Part shown: one piece after another, positions 37,848-50,400 of the stretch | Position numbering within the stretch: the stretch's first letter is position 1 | Layout of the letters: each line of letters begins with the position of its first letter | Source of the DNA: Tribonema minus | Taxonomy: Eukaryota; Sar; Xanthophyceae; Tribonematales; Tribonemataceae | Assembly: GCA_017506865.1 (NCBI GenBank) | Contig: JAFCMP010000223.1 | Location: forward strand, 2,041,468-2,105,467 | Direction: 5' to 3' | DNA length: 64,000 bases | The notes under the pieces: generated by a model | The model's database searches: none | Told to the model about the DNA's origin: nothing | What the model saw: the letters and a program-made list of their open reading frames with translations, nothing else | Translations under genes and position numbers: made by a program

Positions 37848-40800
37848 ATGATGAGACAGCGTTGGGGAGCGCTATGGATTGCGTTGCTTGGAACAGCACT
37901 CGCCGGCGATCTGGTAGAGACGGCCAAGCTGTCTGTCCGCGAAGCATCAGAAAGCCGCCGTGAAGATGCCAGGGTCACAACAGGTGCGCCAGTGCCTCGC
38001 CTTCTGACTTACTGCGAAGAAACTGTGCTTGTCAGTAAGTCATGCCAAGTATTAATCATGTACGTGCTGCATCAGCTTGTGCTGCTAACGTGTAATGCTA
38101 ACTTATGATACAAGGTTCGCAACAGAGCTGCTCAGCTTAAAGTACTGCAGCATCAGGGCAGCAAACCTGTCGACATTGTCAAGTAACAGCATATGGCACC
38201 ATCAGGGCCCGTCTCAGCGCTTGGTGGTTGCGCTTTTACGGCTTACTATGCAATGTGCACTGATGCAGCGCATACGCCTGTTTTATTGCCTGCTCATATG
38301 ACCTGCAGTTGATGCCATAGTAAACGCACAGTGCATAGCATCGACCAGCCGACTCATGGTCATGGCAACCTCAGCAGCAGCCGTTTTTATGTAGCTTGTG
38401 CAAATATTGCGTTGGCAACTTTCGGCGTTCCGCACTCACTGATCCAGCATCACACTGTGGACAACAACTTGATCATGGCCCGCAGCATGCCAAAACGCGT
38501 GACGACTTGATCGGCCACAAGCGCACATTGCCACGAGATGCACTCATATTGCAAGCACCAATGCGGCTGATGCGCTGTTGCAGAAGAAGGGCCCACGCTC
38601 GCCAGCAATGGCCTTCCAGTGCACAAGCAGGTCATCATCACAGGCGAAGGGCGCAGCGGCAGCACACTGGTTGGGACGCTGTTCAGGGCGCCGGAGTGGA
38701 GCTATCACTATGAGTGAGTGACTGGCTTGTGGGGTTCATGCAGTAGGTCGCTCGAATTCAGCTTCGCAGCAGTTGCTTAAAAGTTCCTGGGCAGTTGGTG
38801 CCTTCAAAAACTGCTGTATCGTTTCATCCGATATCATGAACAGAACAGTGTCTGACAGACCAGATGTGCTAAGCTCGGGCGAAGTCTTCAGTAGGAGGGA
38901 CACTTAGAACCAGACGTGCATGCCGCAGCAGCTGCAGTTCTTGTCACCAGTTGTCGGCAAGCACGCCTCCGGGTCGCTGATTGATGTTCAACGGCAACCA
39001 GAGTCGGGCGCGCTCAACTAGAAGTGTGTCGCATGCAGGAGCGTGGCCACCACTCACCACCAGTACTGCAACTAGTGCTATGTGAACCTCCTACACCATG
39101 TAAGTCCTGAGGCCGAAGACTTGTGTTCTGTACTACCTGCTGGTGTGCGGTTTCAGCAGCAACAGTTGACAACTGCCTCAAGACTTGTATGGTATGGGGC
39201 GTTCACCGAGCACTGGTTGCAGTAGCGGTCGCGAGTGGTGATCGCGCTCCTGCATGCCGCGCACTGGAGGCGGAGCGCCTGCAACTACGGGCGCAGCTGA
39301 ACGAAGATCAGCGACGCGGTGGCGCGTGCCTGCCCATAGTCGGTGACGGGAACTGCAGCTGCTGCGGCATGCGCGTCTGCTGCAAGGTCTCTCTGGTACT
39401 GAAGACCTCGCACGAGCATGTGTTATCCGAGTTTTTCACTAGCAGGCGCTCAGGATCCATGTAGTATGGTGTCCATCTTTAAGCACCTCCCCGCATCCCC
39501 AAACTCCACCGGACCCCCCTTGCGAGGTGAAACGTATAACACGAGTTGAAGGTGATCGTATCGTGCACTACGGCACAATTATCTTGTGAGCTTGTGGAGT
39601 CAGGTCAGTCACTTTAACTTTTTGCGTCAGCAGAAACGTTGGGACCAATATTGCAGGTCACCCTCTCCACCTGGCGAACTCGATTTGTTGGGGGGGGGGG
39701 GTTCAGGCAAAGCCACCACTGCGCCATGGCCACCGCTTTCCTTCTGCGAACACTGGTGCTTACAGCAGCAGCACCAGTAGCGTGGGTAAAACAACGAGAG
39801 TGCTTTGCGGCACAGCTGCAACAAATTTTCTGGCAGCCCTCCTTGAAGTTTGTATCTGGGGCAGCCCTGCCGTCGCTTTGGTGATAGTTGAAGTTGTGAA
39901 AGTTGAAGTTCAAGCTTGTGGGCGCGGGCTGCGGCGCATCTGCCAGCAGGGTCTGGGCAACAATTACACAACAAGCACCTCTGCCTTGGGACTTGTCAGG
40001 CCGTTCCGTACTTGCCGGTCGCCCCTGTAACTGGCGGTCCCAAATTTGCAGTCACCCCCCCCCCTTTTACTGCCGTGCCGCAAATGCAGGACATTGTCCA
40101 TTCAATATTATCACCGACATTTTATCAGTAAGATGGTACCAGAGGGCAGCATCACAGATCAGTGAAACATCACCTGATGCACTTTCTGCTCTGACGTACT
40201 CTGAGCTTGTGGTTTGTCCAAGTATATATGATCGCAACCTGAATGGCAACGCGTGGCAGCTGGGTTCTGGTTGAAGTAGCTGCTGCCACTTTAACATTTA
40301 TGTGCTGTGCATTGACATTCAAAATTCAATGCAATTGTCGCCTGAGCCAGAGCGCAACGTTGGTGCTGCCATGTTGCGTCAAGTATTGCATTGAGGCAGC
40401 ATACAGAGAGGCAAGGTCGGTGAACGTGCGCGAATGACCATTGGTTGCTTTACGCAAGCGCAGCCCAAATCACAGTCTGTCGACATCATGCAACGCTACC
40501 GCAACACGCGGCTAGAACGATCTATCCAGGGTTACGCTGGACGCAGCACCCAAATCTGATCCCACTCAAAGATAAATGTCGTCATAGCTACTGCCAGAGA
40601 TATGTCATAACCACTTCTTCACCCCATTGTGTTGCGTACGCAGGCCGTTGCGCTACGCATGGCCACGCCTGGAGGGTTTGAAGCGCTTGGAGCACGAGCG
40701 GTACGGGCGCCCCATGCCCATGCAGTGCTCGGCGCACTACCCGCACCACTGCACCGCGGCGAACGCGGCCGCGCTGCTGGAGGTGAGTGAGGGGGGGGGC

Positions 40801-41722
40801 GTCCCGGTAGGGAGAAGGGGTTAGGCTCGGTCAGACGCGCCTGCAAGGGGGGTTGCTGGCAGTGAGCGCCACGACCTACAAGAATAACCGTGAGCTCGCT
40901 CTCGCATGCTGTCTTGGGAGGTCTGCCATGCTTTGAAGAGCGCCGTTCTCGGGTAGGTATGTACTAGATTACTGGTGCATTGTGCGCATACGTGGGGCTG
41001 GGCGGGACGGCCGTCAAGACAACAATATCATGCTGTCGCTTGAAAGTGTACTGAACTACACTGGCCTCTCCATCTCAATTGCCGCAGTGCCCCCCCCTGT
41101 CACCCGCCCTCCCCCCCCCCCCCAGTCCACACCTTGCCCTGTCACACACCCGAACCCCCCCCCCCACCCCCAGTGCACGCCTCGCCCTCATCACCCCTCA
41201 CCTGCCCCCTCCCCCCCCCACACACACATCCCCCCCCCCCCCCCCCCCCCCCCAGGCCGTCGCGTGCACGCACTCGCGCCGCCCGCTCGAGCTCCTGCTG
41301 CGCGAGGCAGCCTTCGCCGCGGAGCACCCGCCGCGCGGCGCCCCCTGGCTCGGCGCGCGCAACTTCGAGGCCGCCACCTCCAACGCCGTCGACTTCATCC
41401 GCGCCACCGGGCTGTACGGACCGGACGCCGACTCCGTGCCATCGCTAGCGGATCCCGCGGACGCGGAGCCGCCGGAGGACGTGCAGGCGCACCTGCGCGC
41501 GTGCGTGGGCAAGGCGGGCGTCGCCGCCAAGGTGATTCGCATCACCGGCAAGCTGGAGGAGCTCTTTGCGGTGGCGGACGAGCTCGGTGTCGCGCTGGAC
41601 CTGGTGGTGCACCTCGTGCGCGACCCGCGCGCGGTGCTGGCGTCGCGGTACAGGTCAGTGCTCAGCGCGGGATTGTGCGGTTCTGCAGGGGCGCGGCGGG
41701 GTAAGCGTTGTGTGATGGCATC

Positions 41723-41765
<43 letters not shown>

Positions 41766-44700
41766 TGACTGTGTGCGTGTGGTGCGGGTTTGCTTGTGAC
41801 TGGCGCTGGAACTCACTGGCGCAGGACTCACTGGCGCTGAGACTCTGTGGCTTTGCGATGATGTGGCACCAGAAGATAGTTGACGTGCATCGGCCCAGAT
41901 GCGCGGTCGTGGGCCAGTTGAAGTTGAAGTTGCAGACTTCCCATTGCACCCCAATTAATGCATGTATCATGCATGCTGAGGATTGTTCGCTGCTACCGCC
42001 AATGTGCGCATTACGGATGTGCAACCGAAGTCTTGGTATGCCCTTGCCCCATCCTCGCAGTGATATGCAAGCCCCCGTCTTGATTTCACTCATGCGGTCT
42101 TTGTTGACATGGCGGCAGTCATCAGCCGAATGCCATAAGCCAGACAGAGCTGCATTGCAGTGGAACCCCCTTGCAGTGGAACCCCCCGATGCAGCCTGCT
42201 CCTCTTCAGCAAACATTGCGCTTGCGCCTGTTAACAATATGCATGCCAGCCAAAATGCGGATGCTCAGCGCACACTGCACACAGCGAGGAACTCTGTCCG
42301 CATCACCAGCCAAGCCTCTCCTCGCAGCAGCTTGTGCCTCACATGCATCTGACAACTGTGCTTGAACTCACCAAGGACACGGTGTGAACGTCAGCACGCA
42401 CTCACGCACTCTGCAGAGCTCGTGTCGCCTTCCACCCGCCGTGCCCGTAACTCGTACATTGTGACCATTTCGCAACCGTGCTGCTGCGCACCACCCTAAA
42501 GGTGCCCTTTGTTGTAGCCTGCACCACCTGCTCGCTCTCACCTCACATCGTCTTTTGTTACACTTCCCCCAGCGTCCACTGGCTGTACCCGGTGGGCCGC
42601 ACGTACGGCCCCACGTACCGCTGGGCCAAGAGCACGTGCGACGGCATGATGCTGGACGCGTCGGCCGGCGCGGGGCGCGCGGAGTACCTGCTGCTGCGCT
42701 ACGAAGACCTCGCAGGTAGGCATGTATCGCCCGTTGGCAGGAGTAATGCGTACAGTGAAAACATGCGCCCAGCGTTGCTGCTGTGCCGATCTCGGGTGTC
42801 ATGGTGGTGTGACCCGCCGACGCCTTGAGGTCTATTGATGCGCTCGAGCGTCAGGCGCGGTGCTGACAGGTGTGGCAGCGAGTGGTCGTGGACAGAGCAG
42901 CTGGCAGAGCGCTGTGTTTTGTCACTATCATCAATGTATGTAGTCTACAGATGTGTAGAGTGAGGTACCTGCCTCCCCCTCATGGGCGTGTACGCAACTC
43001 GGCGACCAGCTGTAGCAGAGCGACCAGCAGGGGCTCATGGACATCGACATGAGCGTCCGTTGCGGCTGCACGAGATGAGCTCAGAATGAAGCTGAAGTGT
43101 TGCGCACAGGCAGACATGCGTGACCGCATCTGCCTGCAACACATCAATTAGAGCATATGGTACTGGTCAAGGTGATTATGACATCATTAGCGTCCGCGAT
43201 GTAAAAGTTTGACATTATAGTTTATGCCTGCTGAATGTATTGTTTATGAGCATTGAACCACGTGCACTGAGGACGCTGCAGCTCAAGCGCTTTTTTGCAA
43301 GTCATTCAAGTGCCTGCGCAGCAAATGGCATCGGCAGCGTCAAAACCACACAACGCGTCCCTTGCCGCTCGCGCGCGCACCCATCAAAACCACACAGTAT
43401 ATCGCCGCTTGCTGCAGGCCACCACCCCAAGCTCTGCATTGCATACCCAATATCACACACCCCAGCTCATCAGGTCATCCCCCCCCCCCCCCCCTTCCTT
43501 CGTGCAGGTGACTCGGAAGAGCGCGCTCACATGGTGTACCAGCGCATCGGTGCGCCGGTGCCAGAGGCCGTGCTGCGCGAGGCGCGCGTGTACGACGGCT
43601 GCGTCAACGGCAGCGCTCAGGAGCGCGCGCAGTGCGCAGAGGACATGGACAACCTGGCTAAAGAGCAGAAGCACTGTGAGTGCGCGTGTGCGTGGCACGA
43701 TTCAACGCAAGCGCTAGCAGCACTGCTCTCAGCCAAGCCGGAAGCGTGCGCACCTGTCGCCCTGAGGCATGATGTCTGTGTGATGTGACTGTTGTGCGAG
43801 GCGCGTTGACGTGCGGTGCAGCGCAGCATAGCGATCGGGCTGCCGAATGAGGTTGAGCGCTGCGGACACTGCCTGGCCGTCAGGGCGTCGCGTATGCAAG
43901 CCTCATGCAGCGGCGCTTGGGAGTCCGTATTGAATGGCGGCACGCGTGTTTTTCATATTCAAGCTGGCAGGTTTTGTTGACGTCGTCAAATCGTCGGTTT
44001 CTGCAGTGGTGTAATCCGTTAGGTATGTTTCTGAACGCTCATGAGCATTATCATTTGTCGAGAGTGCCGCTCAGCTCCAACACCAGGCACCACTGACAAA
44101 CTTCGGCAAGGCTGGGATTGTTGGGGCTACATCTCAATGCTTGGCACCGGCAGCAGCAACAACGCTCCGCCGCAATGTCGTTGTAAGCTCTTATCGTCTT
44201 AAGTTGAAGTGCTTGAAAACACACAATGGTGCATCACTGCTGGTTCATGCCTAGTCATGCCTAGTGACCCAGCGACCTTCCATGGCCGCATGGTGCTGGA
44301 ACAGCGTCACCTTCAAACACCGCGCATGTGCGGGTGTGCTGCTATATCCCTGTTGATGACAAGCGGCTTTCAAGGTACTTGCAGGCTATCCATGTCGGAA
44401 GGCCCCGCATCGCAAAGCTGCCCTCTTATCCATCGGCTTGGGTTGTTGGGGAAGTCAGCCTATCCAGAGTGGCATGAGTGTGCCGCTCTTACCTCATGAA
44501 GCAGCTAATGCTACTTTCCAAAGTATTCAACACTGTGTGCAGCCAAATCCTCAACAGTACGCCCCCTCCCCCCCCACCCCCTGTTGTGCCCCCGTCTGCT
44601 GCGCCAGTCTCGCAGCGGTACAACACGGGGCCGCGCAACTTCACCACGCAGGTGCACAAGTGGCGCGACGCGCTGTCCGACGACGAGGTCCGCGCAGTCG

Positions 44701-44783
44701 AGGACGGCTGCGAAGAAGTGTTCCGCTACATGTACCCCCACGCGACGCTCTACAGCAAGGAACTGGCGGCAGCGCCGCGCTGA
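37848..44783 (+). CDS. carbohydrate sulfotransferase with signal peptide/anchor, 417 aa
   Basis: Transfers sulfate from PAPS to a glycan, presumably in the Golgi lumen. Seven exons: 37848-37983, 38620-38713, 40644-40782, 41256-41653, 42573-42715, 43508-43675, 44608-44783; 1254 nt, in frame from ATG to TGA. The N-terminus MMRQRWGALWIALLGTALAG is a signal peptide or short anchor. The PAPS 5'-phosphosulfate loop GEGRSGSTLVGTLF is at residues 54-67, followed by HYEPLRYAW; the 3'-phosphate motif LVRDPRAVLASRY is at 243-255, and LLLRYEDLAG follows. This order is that of the CHST/Gal-6-sulfotransferase group. Exon 2 starts at TGCACAAGCAG rather than 11 nt later because only that site keeps frame with exon 1. 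Acceptor substrate unknown; sulfated wall or extracellular polysaccharide is a reasonable guess. Confidence 0.9.
41230..41253. repeat. 24-nt homopolymeric C tract at a splice acceptor
   Basis: An uninterrupted poly-C run directly abuts the AG of sulfotransferase intron 3, serving as its polypyrimidine tract. Confidence 0.9.
41727..41762. repeat. (GT)18 microsatellite
   Basis: A perfect GT dinucleotide run just downstream of the sulfotransferase exon 4 donor. Confidence 0.95.
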
Positions 44784-47203
44784 CTGTCCAGTGACGCGCG
44801 GTGAGGGGGCAGGCGCTCACATGCTCCATTTCAGCGCGCTCTGCGGAGGCACTGGGCCGAGTCCTGTTCTCGCCGTGCTGAGTACCACCACCGCGCTGCG
44901 CGTGCGCGCGCTAGTGTTTCACGGCCTCGGAAGTGGCAGCGCTCACAGTATCGGACACTAGTGCAGCGGCGCGCCACATGCGGTGCAGGGCAGCGCCCAG
45001 CCGTCCCGCCACAGCAAACGCCGGTGGTCATCAGCGTCAACCACTCAGAGCTTCGGGCCGCACCACACCGCAAGCGACGATCAGCGCAGCTCCACCGCTG
45101 CTGCCCGCTCTGAAACGACCGACGGTGACGCAGCAGGCACTGGCAGCAGCGGCAGCGCCAGCGGCTGCTGCGCACCAGCCAGGACGCCACACGCAACGCT
45201 AGCTAGAGTTACCCAGCGGCAGCTGCCACCATATCGTTCTGGCCTGCGCCAACGGGGACAGCGAACTGTCGACGGAACACTCGCGTACCTACGTCACATC
45301 AGGTCCCAGGCCAGCGATGGTGATTAAAATTGCAGTGCAGGCACTGCTGCGCTCCGCTGGCAGTAGAACCGGCACAGGCTTTGTAGAGGCGGGAGTTGTG
45401 CTGCAGCATTAGCGCCGCTATTTCGTTCCTGCTGCAGCGACGTGCACTTTTGTGAAGTACGACTTTGGTGCCCTCTGTTTGTCATTAGCGCTGGTATCAG
45501 CAGACGCACAGTCTATGCGGCATAGAATGGCAATAGCGCAGAGCCCCGTTTTGCGAATGAGGCTTCAGGCATTGCTGTCGCAGCAAGAACGGCGACGTTG
45601 CGATGATGTGACAGCAGCAGGTGCTGCGTTTGCAGCATTTTGAGCACTGTTACCGCTTGCGTGCTTAGTTGGGCTTCACATTCTCGTATTGTGCAGCGCT
45701 CTTGAGTGCCATGAGTAATCAATTGTCAAGTGATGACTGGGACATTGCTTGAACCCTTCTTTGCGCAACCAGTGGGTTCTGTGTGTTTGTCCAGGTCACA
45801 ATGGAATCAGGGATGTATGGATTGAGTTGGCGCCAATATATGCTTGCTGCAAAACTACAAAAAGTGTCTGCACTGCTTCTACTGCTTCAGGCTTGTGTTG
45901 CTGGTGCTGTGGTTCATGTGTTGTCTCTCGTTGAAGTATTAACAACCCCTGAAAGGCACGCCTACAACTTGCTTGCACTATTTAAGTACACACTTTTTGT
46001 TGACCTTCTTGCAGGAGAGGTCTATGAGCATTGAGACGTAGTCAAAGGTGGTGTTGATTCTGATTGCAAGCGTGACATTAGTTTGCGCCCTGAGCAAGCA
46101 TCAGTACGTAGCGCTTTCAGAATATGCATATATCTTCAGAAGCAGATCATAAGTGTACTGCAACGGTGCGTGATGTTGTGGTAGCAGTGGAGCAGCAGGG
46201 CAGACCTTCTGATGGCAAAGGTTGCAGAGCGTCAACGCACCATGTGGACTAGAACCTTACAATCCTCACTGTAAAGGTTCATGGCTGATGTGTTTCAAGT
46301 CGAGTGACTGTGACATGCATGTCCACTCAGTCTCATCACAACTTGGGAGCCATTGTCATCATGGTACAGGTACGTCTTGTTCACTTTGTTTGATTGACGC
46401 TGTCATGTAGCGCCATTGGAGCATGCACATGGACCTCCCTCGTGCGTCGATATAGAACGGCCGTCAAGCAGCAATGTGCTGGGAGACAGCTTATTCTCGA
46501 TTCAGGATGGGTGCCATTGTTTATGATGCTTGCCAGTGGCAAAGGACGCCGCAGAGCTGCTGGGCTCCTGCACAAAGTATGCCGATACCCGTCAATGAGA
46601 ACACGTTGACCGCCCCACCCCCAACAATGCCTAAATGCACATGCTCCTCAATGAATGCAGATACTCGGCATAAACCATGTAGTCAGCACCATTGTGAGAA
46701 TTTGCTGAAGCACTCGTAGCACCAGCTGGTAGTGGTGACGCTCCTACGTCATGAGCAACACCTAATTTCAAGTACTTCGAAGTAGATGTAGTCACTTGTC
46801 AAGTATGCGCTGAAAGTCATGTCCTGTGTGGACGCCACATGTGCTCCAGCACAATGTTCCCTGCAGACAATGAGCACGCACTCATTGCACATCCATGCAG
46901 CATCCGAATTGGCATTGATGCTGCCACTGCACAATATCAGCAGTGCACAGCCAGAGTCACACAGCCTTGCCAGTCAAAGCAGATATAGAGCTGCTTGCAT
47001 GGAGCTGCTCATATTAGAGATACACAGAAAGCAAGGGTCTGTAAACGATGGACGACACAGGGGGGCGCGCGCGCCGGTGCGCCGCATGTCGTTGACTAGC
47101 GCGATGCACAGAGCCGCATGTGGCATCTGTTGGTGGGAGCGCACGTGTGCAGTCCACAGACACGCGTGTATTGCAGTCACGTGTGTTGCATACCATATAG
47201 ACG
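44784..47203. other. convergent intergenic region between sulfotransferase and MgtC-like gene
   Basis: Both flanking genes end here. It opens with GC-rich sequence that is probably sulfotransferase 3' UTR (to about 45.3 kb). TGTAA words lie near 46270 (plus) and 46258 (minus). No exon was recognised. A TACTTCGAAGTA palindrome is at about 46773. Confidence 0.4.
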
Positions 47204-50200
47204 TCAGGCATCGACTTGTTGTGGCGACGATTGCAATCGCTTCTCATCGGCTGCCTCCGCATCGTCTTTCTGATCTCTGCCGACCGCCAGACTCATCAGC
47301 TTGCCCGCCGGCGCTACCTCCGCAGGTGGCGGGTCATGCGCTGACGCAGGCGCCTCAGCTGTAATTGCTGCTGCTGCTGGTGGTGGTGGCGGCGGTGTTG
47401 CTGCCGACGTTTGTGACTGTGTAGACACCGAAGAAGACTTTGCCTTTGCGCCGTTTGCGCGGGAGCCACTGCGTCCTCTCCGCGGCTTCTCCCCCCCTTC
47501 CCGTCGCTGCTGCGACATTCCCCGCCCATCTAGTTGAGCGCTGCCGCTGCTGTGCTGCTGCGTGGCGCCGGCGGTGCTGCTGCCCGCGTCATTATGGCTC
47601 TCATGAGCACCTGCTGCGCGAGGACTGACGCTGCTGCCGTCGCCGCCGCCGTTAGGGCGAGCATCGCGGGCTGCTGCGTGCTGCTGCTTGCCTGCCGGCT
47701 TCGCACCACTGCGGCTCGCACCCTCGCCATTTGATTGTACGCCGGAGCCGCCGCCGCCGCCGCCGCGTTGGTCCGCAGCCGCGCGGCTGCTGCTGCCGCC
47801 AGCCTCGCGCCCACGGCCGCGCCGGCCCGCACTCGCCTGCTTGACGCCGGGCTGCTGCGCTGCCGGCGCCGCCGCCGTCGCTGCCGGCGCAGCGGCGCTG
47901 CCGTTCACCTGCTGCTGCGGCACTGCGGCGCTGCCGTTGACCCGGTGCACCGCCGGCACCGCTGCAGCTCCTGTCGCCGCCGCCTCGCCCCCCGCCTCCG
48001 CAGCATCTGCGCCCCTCCCCTCCCCCCACGCCGCGTCCCCCGTTGAGATGAGCGACACCTCCACGATCGCGCCTGCCGCGCCCGCCGGCGGCAGCGCGTG
48101 CTGCAGGCGCAGCACCGCGTCCACGCGCTCCTGCGGCGTCGCGCGGTGCGGCTCAAGCAGCAGCGGCGGCGCGACAGCGGCGCGCGGCGGCGGTCGCACG
48201 GGTTTGGGGGGCGGCGGGGGGGTGGCCAGCCCCAGGGACATGGCCCACCGTCGCCACTGGATGGGGGGATGGGGGGGGGGGCAGGTGTGAGACGGGGGGC
48301 ACGGTGCTGTGGTGGTTAAGCAATGCTGCAAGGGGTCGCGGGAGCCGCGGCAGCGCATTGCGTGCGGCGCGTCTCAGGTGGAATGGGGCATGCGCGGCGT
48401 TCACTGTGAGAGTGCGGGAGTGAAGCGCGGTGTGCGCATGCAGCATTTCGGCAGTACCCGGCAGCGACTAGGGTGCGGCGTGTCGATGACTCAGACCTGT
48501 TGAGATTGTCAAGATGTCTGATGCGCTGCTGGCGTGTATGCCTGCCGTGCGTGCGAAAGCGGCACGTGTGCCTACCAATACCAATGTGGCACGTCAAGCG
48601 ATCACGCCGTTGCTGCACCAGCAGCGGGCATCAGCCTTGGCTGCACGAAAATGCCGCAAAGGCCTGACTCACTGCAAGCTTGCGGCTCTCCCAGATGACG
48701 CAACTAGCTCATTGCGCTTGTCATGCAATTGCGACACACCATACCCCTTCCCTGCTCTCGGCATGGTGTAAAGACCACAATCAGTACAGTACTCCAGCTG
48801 CACCGACGCGGAACGAGTAAACCATCGCGAACAGAGTCTGCACACAGTCTTGCGACTCACCCTCCTGAACATCACGCTCTTGAGGTTGCTCATTTTCAGC
48901 ACCGTGATGGTGATGACAGTTCCCGCAATGGCCGTGAAGAACATGCCTGCGCCCGCTGCCATGCCCAGCCCCGCCGTTATCCAGATAGCCGCCGCCGTTG
49001 TGAGCCCCCGCACGTCAGAGTCAATGTCCGAGCTGCCCTTGATGTACCGCTTGGGCTGCGCCAACAGCGGGCGGAAGCGGAAGGCAGCGATGAGAGTGCT
49101 GGTTATAGCGTTCAGTGCAGGGTGATCCAGTGCAGTTTTGGAGGGCAGACCGCCAGTCTGAACTTTAAGTTGTCGGAAAAGTGGCCCACAGAGTGAAGCT
49201 CAGGGCATGCCGTCATGAAAATGATGAGTATTTTCCTCGTAAACTTTGATGTCTGCGTGTGCACGCAATGAGGCTACTTTGATGTCTGCGTGCGCACGCA
49301 ATGAGGCTTGGATTTGCCTCACAAAAAATCCTGCTTCCTATGTCAAGCAGTCTGTGTGCCCCGCAAACAAGTTGCAAATGGGGCTTCACAAAAGACATTG
49401 TCTGCTCACTCACGTGTGTGATGGTTCCGGCACCCAAAAATCCGACTCCGCTCGCCACATTGGCAGCAATGCGGCCTGGGTCACCGCTCGAGAATCCGTA
49501 AGCGCTGACTATGGTGAAGGTCGCCGCCCCGAGTGCCACCAGGGACATTGTCCGTACGCCGGCCGGCCGATGCGAATGTCGCCGCTCCATTCCTATGATC
49601 ATCCCAATTATGGCACTGACACTGCAGCAGGGTGCAGTGAGTAGGTGTTAGCACGAAGCGAGGCTGAAAATACTTAGCGACCATGAGAACCTGCGCTGTT
49701 TGGAAGGTGCCCCGCACAGCGCAGGACACCTGCGGACGCTGCCGATGTGCCAACAATTAGCGAACTTGATGAAAAGCATACAAGAGACTAGCGACGCCGG
49801 AACGCAGCTAGCGCGAATGCGAAGCAACTGCGCACAGAACGCGTGCTCAAAACCGAATAAACCCCTCAACACACGTACCTAAAGCCCTTCTTACCGGCAA
49901 CGACTACGCACAATATAGCACTGCTGTACATGGACGTCCTAAAAGACCAAAGCGAGGCAAGGTGTAACGTGTGTGCCACAGCGACACAGATTCCCTGATC
50001 TGAAACCAGCAGTAGCTACTGAGTAGTTTTACACCAAATGGCGGTGCCGGCTTACCACAGGCGAGCGACGATCTCCCTCTCCAGAGCGCTTGGCGTGACC
50101 CTTATGAGCACCGCCTTCGCCAGGTTCGCTACCAGTGACTGTGACTGCGCTGGTGCGGCAAACATTAAGATCCGCTGCTGCTGCGGTCTTCTGTGGTGGC

Positions 50201-50300
50201 ATAGTGGTTGCCGGACTCGCTCCGTTGGCAGCAGCCGAGAGAAAGCCGCGATCTCCTGACTCCCCAAGCCCAGCAGCGCCACCACCGGCGCCTGCCTCAT
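47204..50300 (-). CDS. MgtC/SapB-family membrane protein with long low-complexity tail, 566 aa
   Basis: MgtC/SapB proteins are bacterial-type inner-membrane proteins linked to Mg2+ homeostasis and ATP synthase regulation; a plastid or other membrane site is possible here. Exons: 50300-50056, 49621-49414, 49055-48861, 48256-47204; 1701 nt, phases agree. The family core reads EREIVARLCVSAIIGMIIGMERR, split over two exons, then AGVRTMSLVALGAATFTIVS, RIAANVASGVGFLGAGTI, RGLTTAAAIWITAGLGMAAG and a last helix TAIAGTVITITVLKM. Residues 1-60 form a basic leader that could be an organelle-targeting peptide. The final 350 residues are Ala/Gly/Ser/Gln/Pro-rich, with only PQERVDAVLRLQHALPPAG and AIVEVSLIS suggesting a short folded part. 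The start at 50300 is the first ATG downstream of the neighbouring gene's promoter. Confidence 0.88.
49243..49308. repeat. 33-bp tandem duplication
   Basis: Two units beginning ACTTTGATGTCTGCGTG with one mismatch, in MgtC-like intron 2. Confidence 0.85.
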
Positions 50301-50400
50301 CTGATCCCGCTGACTCAAACCTCTACCGCAACCGCCTGGGGCCCTTGAAGTTGTTAGAAGTTCACCTCCCGAAGTTTGCGCGCGCTCGCACTTGCTCGGT
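50301..50400. promoter_or_regulatory. 100-bp bidirectional promoter candidate
   Basis: The start codons of the MgtC-like gene (minus, 50300) and the AN1/UBL gene (plus, 50401) face away from each other with only 100 bp between them. Any core promoter must be shared, or overlap one of the 5' coding ends. No TATA box is obvious. Confidence 0.5.

Noticed and set aside
39194..39400. OTU-protease-like DGNC motif (reading LPIVGDGNC) in a plus-strand ORF
   Set aside because: It sits inside a sulfotransferase intron, and the residues after DGNC do not follow the OTU pattern. Skipping it keeps the sulfotransferase frame exactly.
47688..48290. 200-codon Ala/Pro-rich plus-strand ORF
   Set aside because: Antisense shadow of the GC-rich low-complexity tail of the MgtC-like gene.
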